A stretch of 64,000 nt of DNA, from NCBI GenBank assembly GCA_003719395.1, contig RHMC01000011.1:1-64000 (forward strand), read 5' to 3'. Below are positions 1 to 8,831 of the stretch, one piece after another. The translations under genes and the position numbers were made by a program. The notes under the pieces are model-generated. The model ran no database searches, was not told the origin of the DNA, and worked only from the letters and a program-made list of their open reading frames with translations. The first letter of the stretch is position 1; each line of letters starts with the position of its first letter. The DNA comes from Streptomyces altiplanensis. GTDB lineage: Bacteria > Actinomycetota > Actinomycetes > Streptomycetales > Streptomycetaceae.

Positions 1-613
1 GGGTGCCATCGGTGGCGGCGCTGGTGGCGCCGAGTGGAGTACCGGCCGGGGGCGGCGGCCCGGGCGCCGTGTGCTCACCCGTGTGGGGCGGCACCTCGGA
101 GCCGTGGCCCGGTCCCGGCCCGGCGCTCGCGGCCGGCCCTACGGGCGCTGCAGGCCCGGACCCGTAGTGCGCGCCCGTGGGCGGCGGGACCGTGGCTCGC
201 GGACGTTCTGCCGCTTCCGCCTTGGCCGCCCTCGCCGCTGCCCTTGCCGTCTCGCGCTGCACCTTCAGGCGGGCCAGTACGCCCACCACGAAGACCGTCA
301 GCACGCACAGCACCATCAGCTCACTGATCAGCAGCCCCCAGAACAGGCCGTACCCGGACAGCTGGCCCGGCGGTGTGTCCGGCCACGCCGCCGGGATGTC
401 CTGGGGAGCGCCCATCAGGTGGCGCAGAGCCAGCGGCGTACGGGCGAACGTGACGCCGTCCGGCCAGGCGCCGTGGGCGAACAGGCCCGCCAGGCCTGTC
501 GCCAGCCATGCCAGGGCCGTCAGGCCGGACAGGAAGGCCAGCAGACCGACCAGCAGGGAGTCGGGAATGCCGCGCCCGCCCCGCTGTTGCTGCTGTCTGT
601 CGTCGGGTCTCAT
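1..613 (-). CDS. VirD4/TraG-like coupling membrane protein, N-terminal part
   Basis: The frame is open from an ATG at 613 to the left edge, giving about 204 residues with no stop. The ATG lies one base after the stop of the VirB4-like gene (TGACATG), so this is the distal gene of the same transcript. Two membrane segments are visible, at about residues 19-45 and 90-114, with a loop of about 45 residues between them. A basic, then Pro/Ala-rich, cytoplasmic stretch follows. Type IV coupling proteins (VirD4/TraD) begin with such a two-helix anchor before their AAA+ ATPase domain and pass substrates to the channel. The ATPase domain would lie outside the window, so the family call rests on topology and on the VirB4-, VirB6- and VirB8-like neighbours. 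It could also be an unrelated two-helix membrane protein. Confidence 0.6.
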   Translation of the reverse strand, partial: MRPDDRQQQQRGGRGIPDSLLVGLLAFLSGLTALAWLATGLAGLFAHGAWPDGVTFARTPLALRHLMGAPQDIPAAWPDTPPGQLSGYGLFWGLLISELMVLCVLTVFVVGVLARLKVQRETARAAARAAKAEAAERPRATVPPPTGAHYGSGPAAPVGPAASAGPGPGHGSEVPPHTGEHTAPGPPPPAGTPLGATSAATDGT

Positions 614-614
614 G

Positions 615-2027
615 TCAGGCGACCGTCGATTCCGAGGACGACCCGCTCATCTGCTGCTCGATGAGGGCCGCCCGCTGTTCCGCCTCCAACTCCGCGGCTC
701 GCATGTCGTCCGCGATCATGTCCGCCGAGGTCTCCGTCATCGCGCGGTCCGTGAAGACCAGGGGTCGTTCCGCCTCCGTGATCAGGTGTTTGACGACCTG
801 GACGTTGCCGTTGACGTCCCATACCGCGATGCCCGGCGTGAGGGTCGGAATGATCTCCACCGCCCAGCGCGGCAGCCCGAGCACCCGGCCCGTGGCCCGC
901 GCCTCGTCCGCCTTCTGGGCGTAGATCGTCCGTGTCGACGCCATCTTCAGGATCGCCGCCGCCTCCCGTGCCGCCGCGCCGTCCACCACGTCCGACAGGT
1001 GGTGGACCACCGCCACGAACGACAGGCCGAGCCGGCGGCCGAACTTCAGCAGGCGCTGGAAGAGCTGCGCGACGAAGGGGGAGTTGATGATGTGCCACGC
1101 CTCCTCCACCAGGAAGATGCGCTTCTTGCGGTCCGGCCGGATCCAGGTGTGTTCCAGCCACACGCCCACGATCGCCATCAGGATCGGCATCGCGATGGAG
1201 TTGCGGTCGATGTGGGACAGGTCGAAGACGATCAGCGGCGCGTCGAGGTCGATGCCGGCCGTCGTCGGGCCGTCGAACATGCCCCGCAGGTCACCGTCGA
1301 CGAGGCGGTCCAGGACGAGGGCCACGTCCAGGCCCCAGGCCCGTACGTCGTCCAGGTCGACGTTCATCGCCTCCGCCGACTCCGGCTCGGGGTGGCGCAG
1401 TTGCTCGACGATGTCCGTCAGGACCGGCTGCCGGTCGACGATCGTCTCGTTCACGTACGCGTGCGCGACCTTGAGCGCGAAGCCGGACCGCTCGTCGAGA
1501 CCGTGCCCCATCGCGACCTCGATGATCGTGCGGAGCAGGGCGAGCTGCCCCGTCGTCGTGATCGACGGGTCGAGGGGGTTGAGGCGGATGCCGCCGTTGA
1601 GGGCCGCCGTCGGGTCGAGCCGGATGGGGGTTATCCCCAGCTCCTGCGCGATCAGGTTCCATTCGCCCACGCCGTCCTCGCCCTGCGCGTCCAGGACGAC
1701 GACCTGCCGGTCCTTGAAGCGCAGCTGGCGCAGTACGTACGTCTTCTCCAGCGCCGATTTGCCGTTGCCGGACTCGCCGAGCACCAGCCAGTGCGGGGCG
1801 GGCAGTTGCTGTCCGTACAGCTGGAAGGGGTCGTAGATGTAGCCCTTGCCGCTGTACACCTCGCGGCCGATGATCACGCCCGAGTCGCCGAGGCCGGGCG
1901 CGGCGGTCGGCAGGTAGACGGCCTGGGCCTGCCCCGTCGACGTACGGACGGGGAGTCTGGTCGTCTCCACCTTCCCGAAGAGGAAGCTGGTGAAGGTATC
2001 CGTGAGTGCGGACAGCGGATCTCGCAT
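615..2027 (-). CDS. VirB4-like type IV secretion ATPase
   Basis: A 470-residue cytoplasmic or peripheral ATPase expected to energise a type IV secretion-like channel. Walker A GESGNGKS is at residues 84-91, and a Walker B-type segment RIFLVEEAWH is at about 293-302, followed by sensor-like SFVAVVHHLSDV. This spacing fits the C-terminal ATPase half of VirB4/TraC/ConE proteins. The long N-terminal half of a full VirB4 is not on this polypeptide, but the next gene upstream (SCO6880-type) may supply it. I chose the ATG at 2027 because the conserved protein begins there and it leaves a 19-base gap to the upstream gene; a longer in-frame extension runs into that gene. The frame is intact. The overlap-level spacing with both neighbours indicates one operon. 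Confidence 0.85.
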   Translation of the reverse strand: MRDPLSALTDTFTSFLFGKVETTRLPVRTSTGQAQAVYLPTAAPGLGDSGVIIGREVYSGKGYIYDPFQLYGQQLPAPHWLVLGESGNGKSALEKTYVLRQLRFKDRQVVVLDAQGEDGVGEWNLIAQELGITPIRLDPTAALNGGIRLNPLDPSITTTGQLALLRTIIEVAMGHGLDERSGFALKVAHAYVNETIVDRQPVLTDIVEQLRHPEPESAEAMNVDLDDVRAWGLDVALVLDRLVDGDLRGMFDGPTTAGIDLDAPLIVFDLSHIDRNSIAMPILMAIVGVWLEHTWIRPDRKKRIFLVEEAWHIINSPFVAQLFQRLLKFGRRLGLSFVAVVHHLSDVVDGAAAREAAAILKMASTRTIYAQKADEARATGRVLGLPRWAVEIIPTLTPGIAVWDVNGNVQVVKHLITEAERPLVFTDRAMTETSADMIADDMRAAELEAEQRAALIEQQMSGSSSESTVA

Positions 2028-2046
2028 GGCGGGTCTGCCCTCTCGG

Positions 2047-3596
2047 TTAACGACGGATACCGGTGGCGAACGGCAAGGTGTTGACGAACGCCCGGTGGTG
2101 CTCGCGGTCGCACCACTCCAGCTTGAGATACGACTTTCCGGCCGAGGCCCTGATGGTCCGCTTGTCGCGGGCCAGCGCCTCGGGAGAACGCGACGACACA
2201 GTGATGTACCCGACCAGGTTGACACCGGCCGCACCGCTCGCGAGATCTTCACCCCGCTGGTCGAGCCGGCCGTGTGCCGCGATGTCGCGCGGGTCGACGG
2301 TCCGGTTCATCTTGGCCTGGCGGCTGGCCTCCGCCTCGTCGTTCGTCTTCTCCGTCAGCATCCGCTCGATGGCGACCTCGGTGGGTTCGAGGTCCATGGT
2401 GACCGCGACCGTGCGGATCACGTCGGGGGTGTGGACGAGCAGCGGCGCCAGGAAGTTGACGCCGACCGGCGTCATCGGCCACTCCTTCACCCAGGCGGTG
2501 GCGTGGCACCAGGGCGCGCGCGTGGACGACTCGCGCGTCTTGGCCTGGAGGTACGTCGCCTCCATGGCGTCCAGCTCGGCCGGCCAGGCGTTGCGCTTGG
2601 TCATGGCCTGGATGTGGTCGATGGGGTGGTCGGGGTCGTACATCGAGTGCACGAGGGAGGCGAGGCGCCCCTGTCCGAGGGGCTGGCGCACGCGGATGTC
2701 GGCCTCCGCGAGCCGCGCGCAGATGTCGGTCAGCTCGCGCGCCATGACGACGGCGAGCCCGGAGTCGCGGTCGAGCCTGCGGCCGCCGTGGGGGCGGGCG
2801 GCGCGAGCCATGGCGTGGGCCTCGGCGCGAGCTCGCGGGAGTAGTGCATGCAGGCGACGAGGTAGGCGCGGTGCTGCTCGCTGGAGGTCGACACCATGGA
2901 CTGGAGCTGGTCGTACGACGCCTGAAGCCAGCCGGGGGCGTGCGTGTCGCCGCGCTGGGCGACGTCCTTGGCGTGGGCGTCGGGGTCGGCGGGGAGGGTG
3001 CGGGCGAGCATCTGGAGGCGGGTGACGAAGCCGTCGCCGTTGGCGACGTGCTTCAGCAGCGTGCCGAACCGGTCGACCAGCGCCTCCTGGTCCTCGCTGT
3101 CGCGCAGGCCGACGCCCGGTCCTTCGATCTCGATGGCCGCTGTCACCGTGCGGCGGTCGGCGTGCAGGAGTACGGCGATCTCGTCGGGGCCGAAGGGGGC
3201 GGCGAGCCAGGTGATGCGCCCGATGCCGGGCGGCGGGCCCACCTCGACCTCGCGGCCGTCGCCGCGCACGCCCGCTTCCATGGCGCCGCTGCGGTAGGTC
3301 GTGCCGTTGCGCAGGGTGCGCTTGTAACTGCGGTTGATCTCGAACCACTTGTAGAAGGTGCGGTGCTTGTACGGGACGTACACCGCCATCAGGGCCAGCA
3401 TCGGGAAGCCCATCAGCAGCACGATCCGCAGGGACAGGACGGGGACCAGCAGTCCGCTCATCATGCCTAGGAACGCGCCGGCGATGATCAGCACGATCTC
3501 GCCGGTCTCGCGGTTCTTGCCGACGATCGCGTTCGGCCGGGCGCGGCCGATCAGATACGTACGGCGGGGCGTGATGGGTTGGGACTGCGTCGTCAA
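2047..3596 (-). CDS. SCO6880/PrgI-type conjugation-like membrane protein (frameshifted)
   Basis: An integral membrane protein of about 516 residues. The N-terminus has two adjacent hydrophobic segments (about residues 33-75, 'IVLIIAGAFLGMMSGLL' then 'IVLLMGFPMLALMAVYV'), like PrgI/VirB3-type subunits. A long soluble part follows that resembles the N-terminal region missing from the VirB4-like ATPase encoded next. It starts at TTG 3596, which overlaps the upstream stop (TTGA). The frame breaks near 2834, in the codons after Tyr-Ser-Arg-Glu-Leu: one base appears missing, and the protein resumes in another frame as RAEAHAMARAARPHGG down to the stop at 2047. Given how many indels the window holds, sequence error is more likely than a pseudogene. 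Family recognition is from the N-terminal sequence and the gene order. Confidence 0.75.
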
Positions 3597-5002
3597 CGCC
3601 CTGCACCTCCTGTGATGTTGTTGCCGGTACCCGTGTTGCCGGTACCGCGGTTCGTGTGCGTGCTGGTGCTACGGGCCGAGGGGGCGGCGGAGGGGACAGC
3701 TCCGCCGCCTCCCGCGCCGCGGCTTCCTCCGCCGGTCCCGCCTCCGGTCCCGCCTCCGATTCCGCCTCCGATTCCGCCTCCGCCGGAGCCGCGGGAGCTG
3801 TGGGCCGCCACGCCGCCGCTGACGGGGTTGGCCTGGCGGGGCGGCGAGCCGTTGCCGCCCCGGTCGCCGCCTCCGCCGCCACGGCTGCTGTGGGTCTTGA
3901 TGCCCTGGGAGACGAGAGCGGCGGGGGAACTGATGACGGCGGCCGCCTGGGCGCCGTCGGTGGCCTTGTTGCGGTTGGAGCGGGCGGAGGCGATCTCGTC
4001 GCCGAAGCCGGGGACGAAGCGGTAGATCATCCCGGAGGCGAAGATCGCCAGCAGGATGATGGCGAGGCCGGACACGACGGCGGAGAAGGCGTTCGGCCCG
4101 TCGTCGGAGGAGAGCGCCCCGGCGAGGCCGAGGACGATCACGATGACGGGCTTGACCATGATGACGGCGATCATGATGCCGGCCCAGCGGCGTACGTGCC
4201 CCCACATGTTCTTGTCGACGAGCCCCGCGTAGACGACGACGCCGAGGAGCGCGCCGACGTAGAGGAGCAGGGCCCGGATGAACAGCTCCAGGAAGAGGAT
4301 CCCGGCCGCGAGGATGGTGACGAGGGACACGACGATCAGCATGATCGGCCCGCCCCCGATGTCGTCCCCCTTCTTGAGCGCCTCGGAGAACGACCCGAAG
4401 AACACGTCGGTCTGGCCGCCGGTGCCGGCGGCGATGACTTCGGTGACGCCGTCGGTGGCCGTGACGATGACGTAGAGGATCAGGGGCGTGAAGGCGGAGG
4501 CGAGGACGGTGAGCCAGAGGAACCCGATGGCCTCGGACAGCGCGGTCGCGAGCGGCACGCCACGGATGGCGCGCTTGGCGACGGCGAGCAGCCACAGGAC
4601 GAGGGTGAGGATGGCCGAGGCGGCGAAGACGATGGCGTACTGCTGGAGGAACCTGGGGTTGGTGAAGTCGACGCTGGCGGTCGACTTCACGGCCTCGGAG
4701 AGCTTCTCGACGATCCAGGCGGCGGCGTCCGCGCAGCCCTTGGCGAGGGAGGACAGGGGGTCCAGGGACTCGGTGGGGCTGGTGGGGGCGCGGAGACCGG
4801 AGCGGTCGCCGCCGCTTTCGCCGTCCTGGCAGTAGTCCTTGGCCGGGCCCCGGATCAGGTCACAGGGATCATCACTCTTGTCAGGGCTCGGGGTCGGTGT
4901 CGGCGCTGCGAGCGCACGGCTCGCCAGCAGTACGGCCGCTGTCTGCACGGCGGCTACTACTGCTGCAAACGAGAGTGCACGAGCGGATCGCTTACCGGGC
5001 AT
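3593..5002 (-). CDS. VirB6/TrbL-like polytopic membrane protein with Gly-rich tail
   Basis: A 469-residue membrane protein, probably the inner-membrane channel component of the type IV secretion-like system. It starts with a signal-like segment ending near ALAAPTP, then a Pro/Ser-rich spacer, then about five to six membrane segments between residues 120 and 370 (for example IVFAASAILTLVLWLLA, AIGFLWLTVLASAFTP, IVFLGLAGAL-like helices). The last ~90 residues are a Gly/Ser-rich tail containing GGGIGGGIGGGTGGGTGGG, encoded by imperfect 12-base repeats near 3730-3785. ATG 5002 is preferred over the longer in-frame ORF because it starts the signal segment. It overlaps the upstream gene by 11 bases, and its stop overlaps the next TTG start. 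The frame is intact. TrbL/VirB6 assignment is by topology and context; sequence similarity to classical VirB6 is weak. Confidence 0.75.
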   Translation of the reverse strand: MPGKRSARALSFAAVVAAVQTAAVLLASRALAAPTPTPSPDKSDDPCDLIRGPAKDYCQDGESGGDRSGLRAPTSPTESLDPLSSLAKGCADAAAWIVEKLSEAVKSTASVDFTNPRFLQQYAIVFAASAILTLVLWLLAVAKRAIRGVPLATALSEAIGFLWLTVLASAFTPLILYVIVTATDGVTEVIAAGTGGQTDVFFGSFSEALKKGDDIGGGPIMLIVVSLVTILAAGILFLELFIRALLLYVGALLGVVVYAGLVDKNMWGHVRRWAGIMIAVIMVKPVIVIVLGLAGALSSDDGPNAFSAVVSGLAIILLAIFASGMIYRFVPGFGDEIASARSNRNKATDGAQAAAVISSPAALVSQGIKTHSSRGGGGGDRGGNGSPPRQANPVSGGVAAHSSRGSGGGGIGGGIGGGTGGGTGGGSRGAGGGGAVPSAAPSARSTSTHTNRGTGNTGTGNNITGGAGR

Positions 5003-5842
5003 AGGTGAACCCTCCGAACTGTTCCACCGCGTCGGCCATGTCCTCCGCAGAGGAGGCGGCCTGATCACGGCCGACCGGCACCGGGCCGTCCTTCTGGGTG
5101 AAGTCGGTGACTTTCCAGTCCCCACCGACCCACTTGAGCTCGAAGGTGTTCGTGTACCAGCTCTCGGCCACAGGGTTCTTGGACCCTTCGCCTGCCAGTC
5201 CGAAGAGCGCCGAGTACCAAACGGAAACGGTCGCGGTGTTGCCTGCGAACTGCTCCGCCTTGGAGCCCACGGGGTTGAAGCGGGAGACGAAGGTCAGGCC
5301 GTTCGGCGCGGTGCCGTCCGGGTTCAACCCGATGCCGGTGAGGAACTTCTCGTCCGAGTGGATCTTGTCGAGGTCCCCTTGGCGGGCCGCTGCGACATCG
5401 GGCGCGTACACGGTGTCCACGATCTCGCGGCGACGGTCCTTGTCGTACATACCGTCAGAGCCGAGGGCCACGAGGTAGTTCGTCGCCGCGCTCTGCGCGC
5501 CCTGCTCGTCCTGCGCGAAACCGGACGGAATCAGTCCGTTCTTTCCCGCGACCGGCTTCACGCCCGTCGCGGCCGTCGGTTCCGCACCGCCGCTCCCCTT
5601 CGCCTCGCCGCCCGAGCCGCTGTCGCCGCCGCCCCGGTTCGCGAATGCGATAGCCGCGATCAGCAGCACCACCACGCCCACCACGTGACGAGGGAACGCG
5701 AGGTCCGTACGGGCCGTCGCGCGCCCCCGTACACATCGTTCCCGCCGCCCTCGGGGAGACGCGTGCGGGTCTGGCCGGAGCCGCCGACACGGCCCGTACG
5801 ACCCGTGTCGCCGCCGTATCCGTGCTCGTCACCGAGACTCAT
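4992..5842 (-). CDS. TcpC/VirB8-like membrane-anchored protein (frameshifted)
   Basis: About 283 residues once repaired. The start at ATG 5842 reads MSLGDEHGYGGDTG, a hydrophilic Gly/Arg-rich cytoplasmic tail of ~50 residues. One membrane helix follows (VVGVVVLLIAAIAFA), then a Gly/Ser linker and an extracytoplasmic domain of ~190 residues with AATNYLVAL, WYTNTFELKWVGGDWKV and a C-terminal FGGFTYAR. A short cytoplasmic tail, one helix and an NTF2-like external domain is the layout of VirB8 and of TcpC-type conjugation proteins, which brace the secretion channel across the membrane. The frame breaks near 5689, where ACG-TGG should read ACG-GTG-GTG-GGC; one G is missing. The gene sits between the VirB2-like and VirB6-like genes on the same strand. 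Confidence 0.7.
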
Positions 5843-6022
5843 GCCGCGTGCACCCCCTCGACCGTTTGCAGTTCCGCGTAGTACGACGGTAGCCGTGCTG
5901 GTTCCCGCGCGGGCGCGGTGTGGTGACTCGACATCAGGGAGACGCAACCTCAGCCGGTGGGCACGACGGACGGGTGGGGTGGGAGAGTGGGCCGGGAACG
6001 CCCGGTGCTGGCTGGCGGTGGG

Positions 6023-6331
6023 TTAAACAGCCATCCCGTACACGATCGTGAAGAGCGTGCCGAGCGAGCCGATGATGAAGACGCCGGTGAGACCGGCGAC
6101 GATCAGCCCCTTGCCCTGCTCGGCGCTGAACGTGTCCCTCAGGGCCGTCGCGCCGATCCGCTGCTTCGCGGCTCCCCAGATGGCGATTCCGAGGCAGAGG
6201 AGGATGGCGACAGCCATCACCACCTCGATCATCACGCGGGCCTCGTTCCCCAGGGTCCCGAACGGGCCCCAGTTCGGGGCAATTCCGCCGATGATGGTGG
6301 TGATGTCGCCTTTTTCGGCTGCCAGGTTCAT
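6023..6331 (-). CDS. Small two-helix membrane protein, VirB2-like position
   Basis: 102 residues, starting at ATG 6331 (MNLAAEKGDITT). A short polar N-terminus with a conserved-looking Trp/Gly/Pro segment precedes two membrane helices (VMIEVVMAVAILLCLGIAIW and GLIVAGLTGVFIIGSLG), joined by a basic loop containing AAKQRIGATALRDTF. The size and helix-loop-helix layout match the VirB2/TrbC pilin class of type IV secretion systems, but no cleavable leader is obvious, so the pilin role is an inference. It is the first gene of the operon and lies about 180 bases upstream of the TcpC-like gene. The protein is strongly conserved in Streptomyces as far as I recall. An in-frame N-terminal extension to 6514 was rejected because it has no coding character. 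Confidence 0.75.
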   Translation of the reverse strand: MNLAAEKGDITTIIGGIAPNWGPFGTLGNEARVMIEVVMAVAILLCLGIAIWGAAKQRIGATALRDTFSAEQGKGLIVAGLTGVFIIGSLGTLFTIVYGMAV

Positions 6332-6668
6332 GTAAGTCACCGCCCCTGTCGGGTAGTTCGTCGCCCCTGCCGCACGGCAGGGGTCACGCTCTATCTTCGC
6401 TGATGAAACCGCGTAGGTATGTCGACTTGGTAGCTGTCTTTGCCCGGCCTCTGTACGTATGGCCGGTCCGACCGCGCTGACCTGCGGTGCCGACCGGGTT
6501 GTATTCGGAAACACGTATGGTCACTCTGTGTATCACGAGGTGTGACTCCGGGCAATGACTGGCGTTATGCACCTTTGGTCGGACGTGGCTCCCAGGGGGC
6601 GCGGACGGTTCCGCGGTGCGTGCGGTGGGGCGCCGGGACCTGGCGCGACCCCCGCGCGCCCTGATGGC
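6332..6668. promoter_or_regulatory. Intergenic region holding the secretion-like operon promoter
   Basis: A 337-base gap between the VirB2-like gene and the DUF397 pair, both on the minus strand. It is less G+C-rich than its surroundings around 6410-6560 (stretches such as TATTCGGAAACACGTATGG), which suits a promoter for the operon reading leftwards. I see no convincing -35/-10 pair that I would mark, no terminator with a U-tract and no coding frame with family character. Confidence 0.4.
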
Positions 6669-6911
6669 CTACTGGTCCGGGCGGTCCGGGGTGTCGAGTC
6701 CGGCGAAGTGGTCGAACTCGCCGGCTTGTACGCCGAGCACGAACGCGTCCCACTTCTTCCGGTTCGTCGTGACGACGTTCTCGGGATCGCTGGTCTCGCG
6801 GAGGTGGACCAGGTCGTCCGGCCCGAAGGCGATCTCGATCCAGGGGCCGGGGCCGTCCTCGCCCTCGGGGGCGGCGCGGATCCAGTCCAGGCCGGTGGGG
6901 ATCTCAGCCAT
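6669..6911 (-). CDS. DUF397 protein (WhiJ-cluster small partner)
   Basis: 80 residues starting at ATG 6911, preceded by an AAGGAACCC ribosome-binding site inside the end of the upstream gene. The sequence carries the DUF397 hallmarks WIRAAPEG, WIEIAFGPDDLVHLRET and the closing KKWDAFVLGVQAGEFD. DUF397 proteins are small actinobacterial partners of XRE/DUF5753 regulators and are thought to control their activity by direct contact, as in the whiJ loci. It overlaps the neighbouring DUF397 gene by 8 bases, so the two are co-translated. It is the more acidic and diverged of the two copies. Confidence 0.85.
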   Translation of the reverse strand: MAEIPTGLDWIRAAPEGEDGPGPWIEIAFGPDDLVHLRETSDPENVVTTNRKKWDAFVLGVQAGEFDHFAGLDTPDRPDQ

Positions 6912-7092
6912 GGTTCATGGGTTCCTTGACGGTACGGAGGAGGGCGGCCCAGGCGGCGGGGGTGGTCCGGAGTATCGCTCCGGTGGGGTCGCCGCTTTCC
7001 GTGACTCTGACCGTGCCGTGTGAACTGGCTACGTGGACGCAGGAGTCGCCCTGGGCGCAGTACGAGGACTTCTGCCAGTCGTACGTGGGCAT
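6904..7092 (-). CDS. DUF397 protein (second copy)
   Basis: 62 residues with the canonical DUF397 opening YDWQKSSYCAQGDSCVHVA, then VRVTESGDPTGAILRTT and WAALLRTVK. I start it at ATG 7092 because AAGGGA lies six bases upstream; a GTG at 7107, overlapping the stop of the XRE gene, would add five residues. It is probably the specific partner of the adjacent XRE regulator, with which it is translationally coupled. Its function is inferred from characterised WhiJ-type clusters, where loss of the small partner unleashes the regulator. Confidence 0.88.
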   Translation of the reverse strand: MPTYDWQKSSYCAQGDSCVHVASSHGTVRVTESGDPTGAILRTTPAAWAALLRTVKEPMNHG

Positions 7093-7103
7093 TCGGTTTC
7101 CCT

Positions 7104-7955
7104 TCACAGGTTCCGGCTGATGCTGTGGATGACGTCCCGGCTCTCTGCCGGCGAGTGTGCGACGGCTTCAATTCTGTCGAAGAGGATCCGGTACTTCTGA
7201 AGTTGGGCCTCGGCGTCGAGGAACGCGAGTCCGTGGGACTGGTCCAGGTGCACGGTGTCCATCTGTGGGACCGGGCCGTACGCGTAGTAGATGGACTGGC
7301 CCGAACCAGGGATGGCGCCGGCTTTGAAGGGGACCACCTGGATGGTGATGTGGTCCCGCTCGCTCATATCGAGCAAGTGCTGGAGTTGCTTGCGGAGTAC
7401 GGAGGGGCCACCGACCTCGATGCGCAGCGCGGCTTCGTGAATGAGCGCCTGGTACGGGCGCGGCGAGTCTCCGTACAGGACCGCCTGACGCTTGATGCGG
7501 AACGAGACGCGGTGCTCCACCTCCGGCGGCGGCATCGGCGGCACGTCCTGCTGAAAGATCTCCCGGGCGTGGTCGCTGGTCTGGAGCAACCCGGGAATGT
7601 GGGCTGTGATGGCGCCGCGCAACTTCGTCGCGTGATGCTCAAGTTCGGCCAGATCGAGCAGAGGGCTCGGAAGGGTGCCCCGGGACTCCTCCCACCAGCC
7701 GCGGCTGCGGTCACCGGTCATGGCCATGAGGGCGTCCACCAGAGCGCTGTCCGCACAGTCGTAGTGACACGCCAGGGTGCGGATTCGGTCGGCGCTCACG
7801 CCGAGGCGGCCGGTCTCCATGTTGCTGACCTGGGCCTGCTTGATGCCGAGCAGCTTGCCGGCCTCGGTGGCGGTGAGGCCGGTGCGCTCGCGCATTTTCC
7901 GCAGTTCGCTGCCGAGCCGGAGCTGGCGTCCCGTCGGGTTGCTCCTCACGGGCAT
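7104..7955 (-). CDS. XRE-family regulator with DUF5753 domain (WhiJ-like)
   Basis: 283 residues. A helix-turn-helix of the XRE type occupies about residues 12-70 (GSELRKMRERTGLTATEAG, then LLGIKQAQVSNMETGRLG). The rest is the DUF5753 domain with its signature IPGLLQTSDHAREIF near residue 130 and a C-terminal AFLDAEAQLQKYRILF segment. ATG 7955 is chosen for the GAGGAG site ten bases upstream. WhiJ-type regulators act on aerial development and secondary metabolism and are held in check by DUF397 partners encoded beside them, as here. The intergenic region to the divergent ATPase gene (7956-8155) contains an AT-rich stretch near 8000-8050, probably both promoters. The frame is intact. Confidence 0.9.
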   Translation of the reverse strand: MPVRSNPTGRQLRLGSELRKMRERTGLTATEAGKLLGIKQAQVSNMETGRLGVSADRIRTLACHYDCADSALVDALMAMTGDRSRGWWEESRGTLPSPLLDLAELEHHATKLRGAITAHIPGLLQTSDHAREIFQQDVPPMPPPEVEHRVSFRIKRQAVLYGDSPRPYQALIHEAALRIEVGGPSVLRKQLQHLLDMSERDHITIQVVPFKAGAIPGSGQSIYYAYGPVPQMDTVHLDQSHGLAFLDAEAQLQKYRILFDRIEAVAHSPAESRDVIHSISRNL

Positions 7956-8155
7956 GGCTGTCGCTCCTCGGTGCGGATGAGTCACCCACATGAGTGGATG
8001 GCTAATAGATGCTTCAGTAAAGGGTGAATGTTATATCCCGCTGCGGTAATTTCGGGGCCAGGCCACCGCCTGGAAGCACCCCGCTCGACGGAGCGACCTG
8101 GTCACCGGGCACCCGTACGTCCCTCACCAACACTCCTCCGCGATCGGAGACTTCC

Positions 8156-8606
8156 ATGGCCACCGTAACGCCGCCCTGGGCCTACACCCTCCAGCTCCCG
8201 CACGATCCCCGCGCCCCCGGCATCGCCCGCTCCACCCTCCGAGCCGTTCTCCGCACCCATGACATGGCCGGGCTCACCGACACCGCCGAGCTGCTGGCCA
8301 GTGAGCTGGTCACCAACGCTTACCTGTACTCCAGCGGGCCGTACACGCTGCGGCTGCGCGCCGCGGGTTCCGGCCGCCTGCGGCTGAGCGTCCGGGACAC
8401 CAATCCCGACATCCCCGCCCCCTTCAGCGGCGCCCCGCCCGTCCCCGGCGGCGACGGTCTGGCCGAGTCCGGGCGCGGGCTGCAGCTCGTGCGGCTCTGC
8501 GCCGACAGCTGGGGGGGCGTACCTGCTCGGCAGCGGGCTGCCCGGCGGTGGTGGGAAGCTGCTGTGGGTGGAGTGCCAGGGGTACTCGTGGAGCGACCCG
8601 GCGTGA
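8156..8606 (+). CDS. RsbW/AbaA-like ATP-binding anti-sigma-type protein (frameshifted)
   Basis: About 149 residues after repair. This is a GHKL-fold serine-kinase/anti-sigma-type ATPase: the N-box is ELVTNAYLYSSGP, the first glycine box lies in SVRDTNPDIP, and the second is ESGRGLQLVRLCADSWG. Start ATG 8156 gives MATVTPPWAYTLQLP, typical of the Streptomyces family. The run of seven Gs at 8511-8517 has one G too many; removing it restores WGAYLLGSGLPGGGGKLLW and a stop at 8604-8606. Such ATPases are the third member of WhiJ/AbaA clusters, which fits the XRE and DUF397 genes on the other side of the shared promoter. Confidence 0.8.
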
Positions 8607-8660
8607 CCGCGCACGGGCGGCCCGGGGAGGCGGGGGCGCGCCGGGCGTACCGGGCGCACC

Positions 8661-8831
8661 GTGGTGGTGCGGACATCCGGGGGCGCCGGGGCCCGTACGG
8701 AGAGCTGGGTCGTCCACTTCCAGGACGTGAACGGTCTTCAGGTCGACGGCATCGTCGGGCCGCGGACCTGGGCCGCCCTGCGCGCGCTCCGACCCGGCGC
8801 TCCGACCCGGCGCTCTGACCCGGTCCTCTGA
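8661..8831 (+). pseudogene. Orphan peptidoglycan-binding domain fragment
   Basis: A stretch of about 56 codons, possibly opening at one of three consecutive GTG codons, reads HFQDVNGLQVDGIVGPRTWA and then runs into the 13-base repeat array before stopping at 8829-8831. The segment is a clear PG_binding_1 motif, a module normally attached to cell-wall hydrolases. No ribosome-binding site precedes it, and only one copy of the motif is present without a catalytic domain. I read it as the remnant tail of a cell-wall enzyme or of a fusion that once extended the upstream gene. It lies 176 bases before a real transglycosylase gene. Confidence 0.5.

Noticed and set aside
177..2084. Long plus-strand frame opposite the VirB4-like gene
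   Set aside because: It is the antisense shadow of a conserved ATPase; its composition is Arg/Val/Asp-rich with no motifs.
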